This document shows positions 37,301 through 49,900 of a stretch of DNA of 64,000 nucleotides, in pieces. Source of the DNA: Oenanthe sinensis. Its lineage: Eukaryota; Streptophyta; Magnoliopsida; Apiales; Apiaceae. Location of the stretch: assembly GCA_028671895.1 (NCBI GenBank), contig CM053813.1:41697501-41761500 (forward strand), given 5' to 3'. Under the pieces are notes generated by a model. That model had not been told where the DNA came from, searched no databases, and saw only the letters and a list, made by a program, of their open reading frames with translations. The position numbers and the translations under genes are program-made. Every line of letters starts with the position of its first letter. Position 1 is the first letter of the stretch.

Positions 37301-40300
37301 CGGACACTTCATCTCGAAGCAATCTAGTTCAAAATGATTTACAAGGCTTTACAACAATTTATTTCTGACGAGTGATGTCCATAGATAAAAATTTCTAAGT
37401 TATCCTTCTAATTTATGCAATAATTTTGACAAATATAATTATTTCATTATGTTTATGTTCTAATGGTAGATCACTCTATTTTTTTATAAAAAAAAATTAA
37501 AATATATATATATATATGCATAATTTTACTTGTGTTAAGGTTACATGGTTACATGCCGTATTCCCACACCCGTATGACCGTGTCCAATTTCATATCTATA
37601 TCCGCGAATCCTGAAAATTTTAAAATCGAGAATCTGACACTTGGATCCGCACCCGTGTCCGGCACCCATTCCCAAGTCCGGGTAACACTCTTCTGAGATC
37701 CACTCAACACACAAAAATAATAGCATTATCAAAGTATCCATGTTTGTACAGGAAGATAGAAATTAGATTATAAGATATTCTCAGGATCCATCTAAAAATT
37801 GCACACCGGGAGAGTTTTAGGATGAGGATCACCTTATCATCAAATACAATTGCACTCTGTCCTTTATGCGTAAACTCTCGCAGATTGTTTACAGTCTCAA
37901 GGTTACTGGCATCCGATCCAGGTGGACTCCCAGCTGTAAGCTGCTGAAGTTTGACTAGGGACCCATTCTTATCCTGGAGTATCATCAAAAAATTCTATAA
38001 CAAGTAAAGGAAATATGAATTCAGCACGAGTTACATGAGAAATGGACAAAGAGCCTTAAGCAAACCAAGTATTATTCCATGATACCAATTTAAATGGTTA
38101 GAGTGCCATGGTGGTGCTAGAGGTTTATGAACATCAGAAAAAATTCTTAGAAACCTAAAATTTTCATAGAGGATCATTAATAAGTAGAAGAGTATTAGTA
38201 GTTTAAAATTACCTTATCAACAGAAGAGGGATCATCCAATGCCTTCTTGTGACGATTCTCGTAATGCTTTATAAGATTAGCACCATGAACAGAGCTTAGA
38301 AAAGTATCCAACTCCCATGTAACACTTACGTAATCAAGCCCACGCCATTTCACAAGCCACTCATAGTAACAACTTGAAGTGCCAGGAGGCCCATTGTTCT
38401 CCTGGTTGGGGGACAACAACAATCTTTTCTTCAATAATCGCTGTGGTACAACCCACTCTTCATTCCATTTCACCGCCTGGATGAAAACATAACATAGATA
38501 GGACTAATTGATATGACTAATGGTGTAATCTTTGCACTATTCCAGTAAACTAAATAGTGAATTTTAAAAACTTAAAAGTAGAAGGGGCCCGGAGAAATGT
38601 TTAACCTCTCTTTGTTTATTAAATTCCTCAATAAGTTTTTCAGCATCATGAGACAAATGACTTTCCGGAATCCACTGGTTGTGAATGTGAGCAAGACCTC
38701 TGTATTTGACAAAATATTGTTTTTCCTTTCGCAATCCTGGATCATAAATTAAGCAGCACTCAGAAAGAGTCCTGTGTGCAAAACTGCAAACTAAAAAAAA
38801 GAACTAGAAATCAAATCATCATGTTACTACTAATTCTTAAAGCAGAACTCGAACATATAATCCATGTAAGTTCATGCATACAGCTCATGGAGATAATTTT
38901 ATTTTATTTTAGGATGTCAAAATCAATGCATCAGTTCTCCCACCTTCAACATCTGAGACCTCAGTTTCTCTAGTATTCCAGATTGACTCTACATTTTCAG
39001 ACAATGGACGAGCACCAGTCTGCATCTTATTGTTCAAACATCGAAAGCAGTGCCAAACTCCGACTGGGACATCATCCGTGGATGGATCTAAAGAAGATGG
39101 ATGGCAGCTTGTCTTACAATATTTACCATCACAAAACCTGGTACATGATAAAATTTATGATCAAAGAAGAAGATTAAGATTTTCTGTTGAGCTGAGATAG
39201 CCATAAATGGCGAAGTACAATATATGATTGTACTGAATAACAAGGCTTCCCGATAAGCATCAGTTTTTCTTAGATATGAGTCGTATCCAAGTCTATACAA
39301 TCCCTGCACCAATATTGAAAGATGGGGAAAAGAGTGGGAACATTTGTGACTAGGCATGTTCCTATCTCATACTATGACAAAGCAAGAACACTGATGAAAT
39401 CAATAAAATTAACTATGAAATATATACTAAAATTTTGATTATTCTTATAATAGTTCATGTCAGCAAATCTCCAACTCAACTAAACCATAATAATGCATAG
39501 CGAGGAATGCTCACTGCTCAATCGGGGCATTTAGAGGTTTTTACAAAGCAAATGCATTCTAATTGTGCATTTATAAAACATTAAGATCTCAACTTAGTTC
39601 TAAACACAAGCCCATTAAAGTTTGCATTAAATAGCTCAAAACTTAGTCTGACAATCCAACAATATACAATCTGACATATGCAAAAAGGAAAGAAGAGTGT
39701 GCATACGTATTAAGTCGCGTATTAAGTACCTTCGCCTTTTTGAGCACGTGACACAAGTTTCAAAGTCATTTCTAATTTTGCACCCAGAAGATTCGTGAAG
39801 ATCCATGCACGAATCCCTTTTTCTTTTCGACAATACAGGTACATCGCCACATTTAAAATCAATCCCGACACCATGGGATTCTCCAATCAAACCAGAAACT
39901 TCCATTTCAATAGGTTGTACCTGCTCTTCTCTAGAACCATCCACAAGAATCTTTTCAGCTTGTAATAAAGTCTCTTTCGCTACACATTTCCTTTCAGAGG
40001 AGTTCGCTTCATTTTTATGTATCATCACAAAAAACAAAATACAATTAAACAACTGCACACTTAAGTCCTCCATAACAAATTAATATCAATACACTTTTGA
40101 CGTTAAAATTACGGCGCTAGGGCAACAAATCAAACACATATAAAGGTGTGCGCTCATATGAAAACCAAGACGAGACAAAAAAAAACTAAAAACTTATCCC
40201 AACTTTACAATTTCACACTTTACATAATTTGTAAACCAGTGTCGTTTTCACAGCTTTTAATCATTGGCAGAACAAAATGAATTCAAATCCCAACTGCTCA

Positions 40301-40740
40301 AACACATACCAAATTAAATACGGCTAGAGCACCAAATCAAGCACATATATAGGTCATCCTTAAACCAGTGTTGTTTCCACAGTTTTTAATCATTGGCGGA
40401 AGTCGGAACGAAATGAATTCGAACCGATCACCCTAAACAATTTACGATAAACATTTTTAATCTCGGAATCCTAGCCCCACCACTATTTTTAGTTTTTTAC
40501 CAATGCATGACACTCTATATACACAAAGATCGAAAACGAACATTAATTTTATTATCGAATCGATATCGAGGTAAACGAGCAACAAGCTGACCTTAAAAAC
40601 ACAGCAACAACAAAAATGATAACAAAAAGTTAAAAGTAGAGTTAAACAAGACCTGTAATAATTCTTCTAGGCTGTTGACTAAACATTGATTTGAAGGAGT
40701 GGCCATTCCACGCTGGCTTTTTCTTTGCTCTTCCAGCCAT
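22184..40740 (-). CDS. MOM1: MOM1-like chromatin silencing protein (PHD, two chromodomains, degenerate SNF2, coiled coil)
   Basis: Nuclear transcriptional gene-silencing factor of the CHD3-derived MOM1 family. Exons (minus): 40740-40653, 40006-39730, 39137-38944, 38736-38606, 38476-38213, 37973-37833, 37032-36781, 35787-35647, 35570-35259, 35065-34892, 28217-27216, 27050-26946, 26735-25116, 25031-24821, 22467-22184. All phases join, giving 1,731 aa to the TAG. Order: MAGRAKKKPAW start; a reduced PHD finger (CVTC to WHCFRC, about 113-155); chromodomain-like FVKYRGLAHIHNQWIPE; chromodomain WLVKWRGLDYVSVTWELD; SNF2-like half with VDECQ (464-468) in place of DEAH and no Walker A; helicase-C-like block (ERLDGGVIPSKSR, then LLENRACLPSIKL and IIFDSDWNP); then a coiled coil near 1130-1260 matching the CMM2 dimerisation region. 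ATPase activity is unlikely. Exon 2's acceptor (after AATGAAG) is the weakest join. Intron 14 (22468-24820) holds nothing I recognise. Confidence 0.88.
33114..33985. mobile_element. Possible DNA element with GATTAATCGG sub-terminal motifs
   Basis: Left end CTAAAAGATG and right end (reversed) CTAAAAGACG form a short inverted terminus. GATTAATCGG occurs near 33159 and 33172 at the left and near 33957 at the right. The interior right part has repeated TTTTTGACCG(T)TTTAA units (33825-33860). No ORF. A younger Stowaway MITE is nested inside. Borders are tentative. Confidence 0.4.
33365..33643. mobile_element. Stowaway-type MITE (Tc1/mariner) with TA duplication
   Basis: The left end CTCCCTTTGTCCCATTTTAT and the right end (reverse of TTAAAATGAGACAGAGG) are inverted repeats of the CTCCCTCCGTCCC Stowaway class. 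TA at 33363-33364 and 33644-33645 flanks the 279-bp element. Non-coding and non-autonomous. Confidence 0.85.
37204..37686. mobile_element. Non-autonomous element with GTTACCCGGACTC ends, in MOM1-like intron 6
   Basis: Left end GTTACCCGGACTCTTC; right end reads AAGTCCGGGTAAC, its complement. Sub-terminal ACCCGTGTCC and its variants recur near both ends (37238, 37567, 37650). About 480 bp, no credible ORF, entirely within the intron between 37833 and 37032. I recognise the end type as common in plant introns but cannot name the superfamily. Confidence 0.65.
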
Positions 40741-41914
40741 ATACAATCACACACACGCGCCTCCAATTTTATGATTTCTTCTTCTGATTACAAGTTGTGT
40801 GAAGCGGTAATAAGTAGTAACTTTTTTCAAATGTGCCCTAATTGATCGTATTTATTTGATTTTAAGGGCGTGTTTGGCAAGCAGAGTTATAGTTGATTAG
40901 GAGTGTACAAGTTACTACAATTGGGTGTTCAAGATCGTCATATATACATACATCTACATATATACATACTGGCCTGAAATAGCAAACGTTAAAGATTTTG
41001 ATTTGATACATGATGATAGTAACTGCGGTGTCGTTTCAAACCACCAGAATTTGGCTTCTTATTTTGTGTGTGTAAATATAAAAAATTTATATATCACAGT
41101 AATTTTGTAATTTAATTGAGTTGAAATTGTATGGCCTTGAACTCGATTTGTAAATGCAGATGTTAAAATAAATTGTTTATGTTTTTTTCTCACAACATCT
41201 TTATTTTTTTATATTGTTTTTCTTGTTCAAGTAATTTGACATATAATATTTAAATTTAAGAGAAAAGGTGAGTTGATTAAAAATTATACATATTTATATC
41301 GTAATATAATAGTAGAATTTAATAATTTTTGTAATTGATAATTCGTTTAACCTAACCTAGTTGTTACTCATCATATATTATATCAAAATTATTATATAAT
41401 CATATTTATAACAATTTAATATTATAATAATATTAATTTTATTTAAATTAAAATTTAAAATATTAGATAATTTTGAAATACTATTAAAATCGAATGTGAT
41501 ACTTTTTGTAACCAAAAATTCAATTTTAATTTTTCGTTAATCTATTTAATATCTACTTATACATTTCTAAAATATAAATTTATTGTGATAAGAAAATCTT
41601 ATCACGATTTCAATTCAATTATTAACATAAATCTGATTAAAAATATGTTTGAAATAGTGTTCCGTATAAGATATTGTGTACTTGTAATTTAGAACATTAT
41701 ATTTGTACATGTGTATTTCAATAGCATTTCTTATTCTCATTCCTTACTATTAAAATAATAATATAAAAGGAGGGAACGGGAAAAAAGAGAGAAAAGAAAT
41801 ATGGAAAATGAGATAAAACAATTTTTTATTATTAAAAGTCAAATTATGAATGATTAGCACGTCCTTAAAAAATAAGGAATAAGATTGATGTTATAGTATG
41901 TTAAGTAAGATAAA
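40741..41914. other. 5' flank of the MOM1-like gene
   Basis: Likely holds the leader and promoter of the minus-strand gene. A GGGCGTGTTTGGCAAGCAG motif at 40866-40884 resembles one end of a hAT-type MITE, but no partner end was found. The rest is AT-rich with no gene. Confidence 0.4.
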
Positions 41915-43014
41915 TGTTGCAGAAAGAGGGGGTTGAATGCAACTTGATTAATTAAAACAGTTTCTTGCTAACAACAAATAAGATTTATAATTAACAAGTT
42001 TAATATGCAAACAATCAAAACAAATAAAGAAGACAATGTTTTTAAACTTTCAAAAATAATTTTATTATTTTTGGTTTGCTACAACTGACTGGAAATGGAT
42101 TCCAGTTTCGATAAAAACAATAACAATGAATTTGCTAATGTTTCTATACTTGAGAGAAAATTTATCTCGGTTGCATAAGGAAAAGTACTCGTGAGATGTG
42201 TGTATTTATACTGAAACACATATCTCACTTACATGTGCACTTTTCCTTAGTCCTAGAACAAAACTTGAAATAGAAACTGTATTTTTCTCATTCAACCTTG
42301 TCTTCATTCCATTTGTAGATAAAGCAGCTCTGAGATATGTAGAAATCTTTGACTCCTCGAGCACACTTTATCTTTTATTTGTCTTATCCCAAATTACAAT
42401 AGTAGACTTGACAGACTAGATAGACATGTTCAAATCATTCCTTGTATTTTCACTATCTTAGTCTACTCCTAGAACAGACTATCAACTTCACTAGAAGTTT
42501 ACTATCAACTTTCAGCTCATTTATGGTGACAATATTTTCGGCTCCGCATACTTTGTTGTCAAGTTTTGATGGTTTAGTAAAACATAATGTCTTCAAAACT
42601 GCTGTCAATTATCCCCGCCAATATTGTTGTCAGTAAAATTTGTTGTCTTCAATTCTTCATTCCTCGACAAGTTTACTATCGATGGAATGGTTGTTATCGC
42701 CTGTTCCATTGTGATGTCACTTGAATATGTTGTCATAGGCTTGAGTGTTGAATGTTACTGTCGTGGATTTGAATCATGTCATGCATGAACACTTTGTGAA
42801 CTTCTATTCTATGAATCAAGTTATTACACTTATGCAAGACAGTAACTATTAAACTTATTGTCACGTATTTGTGCCTTGTTTAAACATACTGTTTCAAGTG
42901 ACTGTTAAACATACTGTCAATATACATATGATATTACATTTTACTTAGTTTATTTTAAAATTAAGACCAAGTAACTTTTAGTTGATTACATTATTAACAC
43001 CACAATTCCTAACA
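41915..43014 (+). mobile_element. Copia-like LTR, truncated element
   Basis: The block starts TGTTGCAGAAAGAGGGGGTTG and ends ATTCCTAACA, followed at once by TGGTAT, which resembles the start of the usual tRNA-Met primer site (TGGTATCAGAGC). The length (about 1.1 kb) and TGTTR/YAACA ends fit a SIRE/copia-class LTR. No 5-bp target duplication flanks it and no pol frame follows, so the element is truncated to the right. ORFs at 42198-42636 are not protein genes I recognise. Confidence 0.55.
42179..42246. repeat. Inverted repeat around a TATA-like box in the LTR
   Basis: Outer stems GGAAAAGT and ACTTTTCC (42179-42186 and 42239-42246) and inner stems GTGAGATGTGT and ACACATATCTCAC enclose TATTTATA. 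This is a potential hairpin of about 68 nt across the likely promoter of the LTR. Confidence 0.7.
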
Positions 43015-43020
43015 TGGTAT

Positions 43021-46000
43021 TTTAAGAAATCGCTAAAAAACTAGTGAAACAACATTTTTTTACTGTATTCTTATATTTTAATTTTATATTTTAATCTAAG
43101 AGCTCATTTAAGAAAACTCGCGTACTTGCTCTGAAATCCATCAATCCTAAACAGGTTCGTCGTTGACTTAATCCAAATGGCAATGTGGTATCCACTCAAC
43201 ATTATTCACTCAATTTTTAAAATTAACATGAAATTTTATAACATTAAATAGTTTAATTTAGTGGTGTTACAATCAAAACTTTAAAAAATAAAATTTAACT
43301 TCTTTTTAAAATATGACATCTTTATTTTTCTTTAAAATGATCTACGTAAAAATTTGCATATTATAAATGTTTAACCGCAAAATGGGTATAACATGAATAT
43401 TAATACAAATTCCAACTCTGCTACATATACTCAATCACATAATTTTTTTATCTAAAACTCTACTATGTATATACAATTATATGATTTCCTATGATAAAAT
43501 AATAGACATTGAACCAGAGATATATCATATAACTTACAACTCTATTACACGTATACAATCACATAATTTTCTAAAATGAAATAGATGAATGTACTATGAA
43601 AATTCTTGACTCTTGAACCACGGTTAATCTTTAATGTTTGTATCTATCATTTATTATGTAGCTCGTGGTTGATTGTAGGCTTAACATATATTTTATGTAT
43701 CAAATTAGAATATAAAGACTTGCAGGTGCTCTAATAAAATGTTTGAATTGAACGGTTTCAATTATCATTATTATAAATTTCTTTGCGATATATTTTATAA
43801 ATTCTTTAATATGCAATTTACGATGTACGAATATGACTTGTTGAAATAGATTCTCACAAATTTCTTGGCATAAACAATTCTAGTATTCAACGGACTTAAT
43901 AATTTTCTTATTTTGAACTTTATCATTTAATTCCACGCTAACTTCTCAATATAATTTATTCCGACATCACTGTATTAACTTTGAAAGACTTCCCAGTATT
44001 TTTACACATGTCTACATAATGCATCTTGACTTTGAGTGGCTTTTTGACCTTTTATCGTTATACATTTTATTATATATTAGTATAAATAAAATTCATTGCA
44101 TGGGGAGGTACTGTATAATTAAACTTAACATGATGAAGAGTTAGTCGCTGCTTCCCTCTCTCTAATAAGAGTCGGCCCCCATTTTCAGATCTGGCTTCTA
44201 GCCGCCTCTTCCATTCTCCTACAATCCTCCCCTTTGTTCTTCCATCTTTCCTCCATTTTTCAGTTTTTTCTTCAATAAATTCGAGATATTACTTTTTGGG
44301 TGAGATCTTGTTGATACATTGTTATCATCAAGGATGTTAATGTTACCCATTTTTTTGGGTGTTAGTGTATTTTATTTGAAGTATTTGTGAGTTTGGTATT
44401 GGTTTCATTGGAAATGATTTATATAATTTTTGGGAGATCTGAAATTCTTTTATCGAAACTGGAATGATGGTGGATATCGCAAAAACTCGCCTTTAACAAC
44501 AAAAGATTGTTCATAGTTTGGGGACATCTGTTTCTCCAATTTTAGTTGATGTAACTAAAATTTTTGAATATTGAGCTATATGTGACATTTATGTGAATGT
44601 CAATTGTGATACTACTAGATTCAGGATTGATGTAGTTTGGATTGCTCGGAAAGCTATTGTAATCTTTTTCGATTCAAATAATTTTATTTTATATGTTAAG
44701 CGATCAGAAAACAATGCGACTATTTGTTAAGCTAATTTATTTGTTTCATAATCAGATTGTATTGTTAGTTCAGAGGTTTGTCATGACTGTATTAGAATGT
44801 TTTAATGAATGCATTAACTTTTGTTTGTCAAAAGGAAAAAAAAGAATTCATTGCATGGGTATATCTATATTTCTTGATATCATTCTCAAACAAATTTTTT
44901 CTATTTTTCATCATCATTTCTAACTTCAATTTGTAACAATAATTTTAAAGTACTTCTTTGATAATCAATTTAATTTCAGTACAAATAAAAAAATACAAAA
45001 AAATGATTAAAACATTGCAATATATAGATATTATGAATTTTATAGAAAGTAATACTGATTTATCTATGTATACAAATAAATTATAACTCAATAATAAACA
45101 TGTTAAGTTTAAAAAGGATAAAATAATTTTAATTAAATTTCTTAACGTGTTTGCATTTAAATTATCAGATTAAATATCGGAGAACATAAATTAAATACAT
45201 TATATATATTGCTTAAAAAAAATACATTATATATATGTAGCCGAGCCGAAATCACGTAAATAGAGTGTAACAAGAAGTAAACCGTATATAAAATCTCTTA
45301 ATATCCTAATAATTCATCACTTAAAACAATAGCACATTCCATATAATATATTTTAACTTGCGAAAAACTATACACACAATCGTAATTTATAGCATTAATT
45401 ACTTTTGTCAAATGATATTAAAATATACATTTAATGTTCAGTTTAAAGCAATTTTTTTTATATAAGTGAACTAAATTATGACGAATGTCTATTAAATTGA
45501 AAATTTTCATTTAAAGTAAAAAAGAATTAAGAAATATGCACATTCATTTGTTAATTCACAATTTAATAAAATGTGCTAATCATTTAACTCATCGGAAACA
45601 ATTTAAATTTTATTAATTTTGAAGTTTATTTAGAAGACAAATGAGCTCATAATAAAAAGATTTATTAATTTCAATGTTGTATATTTGAAAATATAATATT
45701 TTTTCCATTCCAAATTAGTTATTATATTTAACTTTTAATATCGTGAAATAGTAAATGTTTGACTAAGATCCTTTTTAAAAACTCGAGACCATTGAGTTAT
45801 TTAGCCGCTTTTCGTAACGGTCCATCAATAGCTACTATAACAATAAACAGGAATAGAAGTAACTTGAGTTTTTTAGCTCCGCAGGGGTTGTTTGATTTAG
45901 GGGATGATATTGGGTTGAAAGGTTAAGGTGGAATGAATATGCAATATCATTTCTAGTATCATGTATTTGGTTGAATGGTTAAATGAATTTATTAATTTAA

Positions 46001-46800
46001 TATATTTTTTAATGAGTAAAAAAATATAAACAGTTAATATGAAAAATAAGTCATTATTATTTCTCAAACATTAAATAATATCACTATGAATTTTTTATTT
46101 TAAGAATTAATATGTAATTTTATAAATGAAAATAAAATTTTTTAATTTGATTCTCCATACCCATGACTCATACACACCTCCTCCTAAGGTATCAAAAACC
46201 AATACCTTATGAGTTTGAGGTATGCGTTTTCAAATTTAAAATTTTAAACTAAACACAGTTATGAGTTTGGAATGAAAAAAACTCATGTCTGATACCTAAA
46301 TACCACAAACTAAACTACCCCTAACTCCTCTTACTATCAATTACTCCAGTCGTTTGGAAATAATTGATATTTGATTTTTGACACATTATAAAAAGCTTTG
46401 ACTACTTAGTAAAAAATATTATTTTTTTGAATAAAAGTTTTAGTTTAATATTTTTATTCATAAAAAGAAAATTTCAAAAATAATAATTTTAAATATGTAG
46501 TCAAAACTCTTAAAAATGTGTGTTAAAAAGTCAAATGATAATTATTTGCAAACGGATAGAGTAGTAAATATAACAGATTTTTTCTCGATAGGATACATGC
46601 TAGCGTATCAATTAGATTATATTATTCAAGTATTTATGCGAGAGTATATAATTGAATAATTTTTGATTGAAAATTATATATATTTTATAATTAAGAAAAT
46701 TAAAATGATATCAATAAAAAATATATTCATTTATTTTAAATATAATATTCATTTTCAAAAAATTAATTTCAATTTTCAATCAGCTTATCAATTATACAAA
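43021..46800. other. Intergenic spacer between MOM1-like and kinesin genes
   Basis: AT-rich, no recognised gene. Near 44085-44310 a TATAAATA box is followed by a TC-rich leader-like stretch (TCTTCCATTCTCC and similar) and a possible GTGAG donor, but no coding exon follows; this could be a dead promoter or leader. The ORF at 44693-44923 has no family features. Confidence 0.45.
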
Positions 46801-46804
46801 ACAA

Positions 46805-46810
46805 TATAAA
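46805..46810 (+). promoter_or_regulatory. Likely TATA box of the kinesin gene
   Basis: TATAAA lies 168 bp upstream of the kinesin ATG. Position and context are suitable; the start of transcription is inferred to fall near 46835-46845. Confidence 0.45.
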
Positions 46811-46893
46811 CAAGGCAGGGAGGGAGGTATTAATTCAAAGTCTTCCCAAAGTAGAAACCAAAAGGACAGTAGTTTGGTAAAGCGACCCACAAA

Positions 46894-46903
46894 GGCGGGA
46901 AAA
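46894..46903 (+). promoter_or_regulatory. E2F-like binding site
   Basis: GGCGGGAAAA is a full match to the plant E2F/DP consensus (TTTCCCGCC in reverse). It sits 75 bp before the ATG, around the likely start of transcription. This would fit S/G2-phase expression of a division kinesin. The function is inferred. Confidence 0.6.
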
Positions 46904-46977
46904 TTAGAAAAACAAGGGTTTGTGCTTGTTGAAATCTGGTTTGAATTTATTTAAAAATTAGAAATTAAAGGTTAAAA

Positions 46978-49900
46978 ATGCAGAGAATTAATGTATCAGT
47001 AAGAGCACGCCCGCTCTCCCCTGAAGATTCTAAGTCCAGTCCTTGGTGTATCTCCGGCAACTCCATTTTCATCCCTAATCACTCTTCCAAGTTCGAATTC
47101 GGTAATATACTTACATTACTTGCATATGTGTTGTGTGCATATCTGTGTTTGTATTCAGTTGTGTTGATTTGTAATTTGGTGGATTTTAGATAGGATTTTC
47201 GGAGAGGATACGAAGACTGTTGAGGTTTACGAGTCTCGAACTAAGGATATTGTTGCTGCTGCTGTCCGTGGTTTTAATGGTCTGTTGGTTATTTTTCGTT
47301 TTGTTGTTTCGAAGCTTTGGTTTCTGTTGTGTTGTATGTAATGTAATTTAGTTGAGGCTGTTATTTATTGTTTTGTGTTTGTGTAGGGACTGTGTTTGCG
47401 TATGGACAAACGAATAGTGGAAAGACTCATACCATGCGTGGTTCGGATGCTGAGCCTGGAGTTATTCCGCTTGCTGTTCATCATGTTTTTGATATTATAC
47501 AAGAGGTTTTTATTATAACTGAAAATTTTATTTTTGTTTATTTATCATGTTTCATTGTATTTGTTGCTATTCTTGACATTTTATGGTTTTAGCTTTGAAA
47601 ATGTGTATATAATTCAAGTTTACCAGTTATTCACATTTGGGATTCCGATGTGCTGTTCTACTCTTAAAACCTCATTTGTTCGGTGTTTTGTGGTTTGATT
47701 GGACAAGTGTTGTACTGACGTATATACAGATACGAACAGCAAAGTCTATAGATAGGAATTCTTTTGTTCAATGTTGATCCAGGTGGTCTCTGATAACAAT
47801 CAATGAACCTTGACCAAGACCATTTCTGAAATGTGCTAGTTGCTTGAATATGAATTATAAATAGCTCTCACTGCAGATGGTAGCTGAGTATGTGTTGGAG
47901 TCCTATTGTCAATTTTTTTGTGTGTGATCTTTTATCCATTTAGGTAATGGACCGGGAGTTTCTTTTGCGTATGTCATACATGGAGATCTATAATGAGGAG
48001 ATTAATGATCTGCTGGTTCCTGAGCATCGGAAGCTACAGATTCATGAAAGTAACGAGGTACTGTATGCATATCCATCCCTGTTGGTGAATTAGTATATGT
48101 AACATTAATAAATGTTATTGTGGTATGTTCTCCATGAAGCGAGGAATATTTGTTGCTGGTTTAAGAGAAGAAATTGTTGCCTCAGCAGAACAAGTCCTTG
48201 AACTTCTAGCTTTTGGAGAATGTAAGTACATGAACATCTCTCTCACTTTTAGGTGGGTTTTCTTTTGATAACATAGAACTTAGAAATCTATTAGTTGGGG
48301 CGAAGGAATAGTATCTGCATACATATACTGAGCATTTGAAGTTTTTATATGCTGTTTTGAGTGAACTATCTGAGATATTTGAAACGTATTGGGTATTAGT
48401 GTCAATCATTAAATTTCATACTATACCAACTTGACAATAATTCACTAATTCTTAAAAGTTAACTTAACATTTTGCAGCTCATCGTCATATCGGAGAAACA
48501 AATATGAACGTGTATAGTAGTAGATCTCATACAATTTTTCGAATGGTATGACTAATATCTTTGGAAGGTCTAATATTGTAGGGTCTAAGATCATTTATAT
48601 TTATTTAAGTTTTCTGTTGGATTAGATAATTGAGAGCAAGGATGATAGTCAAGATGATGATACAGGGACCTCTTGTGACGCTGTTCGTGTATCTGTTTTG
48701 GTACGAGAGAACCTTTAGCCTAATCTATATCTCTGTTTACTCTGCTTATACTCTTTTAATTTATTACCCGCCTTTTTTGATGTTCATCATCAATTAGAAC
48801 CTAGTGGATCTAGCTGGTTCAGAACGTGCTGCAAAGACTGGTGCTGAAGGTGTTCGCTTGAAAGAGGGTTCTCACATTAATAAAAGCCTGATGACTCTTG
48901 GTACTGTGATTAAAAAATTAAGTGAAGGTGCTGAAAGCCAGGGGTAGGTTCAGGTGTCCACATCACATACCTGTACGTTTCACTTAATAAAATTTCACTA
49001 ATAATCCCACATTTCTTTTTATCTAATGCAGGAGTCATGTTCCGTATCGTGATAGCAAATTGACACGCATTTTGCAGCCTGCACTGGGTGGAAATGCGAA
49101 TACTGCTATTATATGCAATATTACACTTGCACAGGTCGACACTTAATTTAGTTGATTGAAATCTAATATCAAGTTTCTCTCGAATAGATGTGGTTATGCA
49201 ATGTTCATATTATGGATTCTGACTGCTTTATTACTCTAATTGGTTTTTAAATTAAACTTTGTGTTTGTTTCTTACTTACAATGCTTCCTTTTTTAGTGCG
49301 TAAAAAGGTTGATAGAGATTCTTTTTATGGTTACATACTGATTTTTTGCCCCCTGTTGTGGAGTTTAGTGTTTGTATGTGTATAAATCAGAAAATGTTAT
49401 ATATATGTTGTTGAAGCTGAATATGGCAGGTTGTCTGAAAATCACGCAATGCAGTGCTTGCACTAACTTGCTTTCATTCTGTTAGATTACCTGTAATTTT
49501 TTAATATTCCGACATTATGTTTATTTTGCATATGTTGTAATATTTGAGGTGGTTCTCATTATCCTCTGAGGCTCAAGTTTTCTGAATTGCTTGCGAGAAA
49601 AATGAGATCTTGTCAGGATAATACTAGAGCTTTTCTAGGTCATCTAAAAGTTTATTATGGTGCTTTTCCACAGGATTCAATTGATTCAGGTTCTTTTGCT
49701 TATACTTTCTCTTTACATTTTTATGACACCCTCCTTATTTGGTTGCAGATTCATGCTGATGAGACTAAAAGTAGTCTCCAATTTGCAAGCCGAGCTTTGC
49801 GTGTCACAAATTGTGTTATAGTGAACGAGGTTCTGCTCTGGTTAAAATTTGCATGTAACAGATAGTAGTACTTTGTTTACTTATGATGTGTTTCTAAAAG

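Noticed and set aside
42198..42636. Two plus-strand ORFs
   Set aside because: Both lie inside the copia-like LTR and do not resemble gag, pol or any known protein.
45811..45823. AACGG core resembling a mitosis-specific activator element upstream of the kinesin
   Set aside because: Only the core and part of the flank fit the consensus, and it is over 1.1 kb from the ATG.
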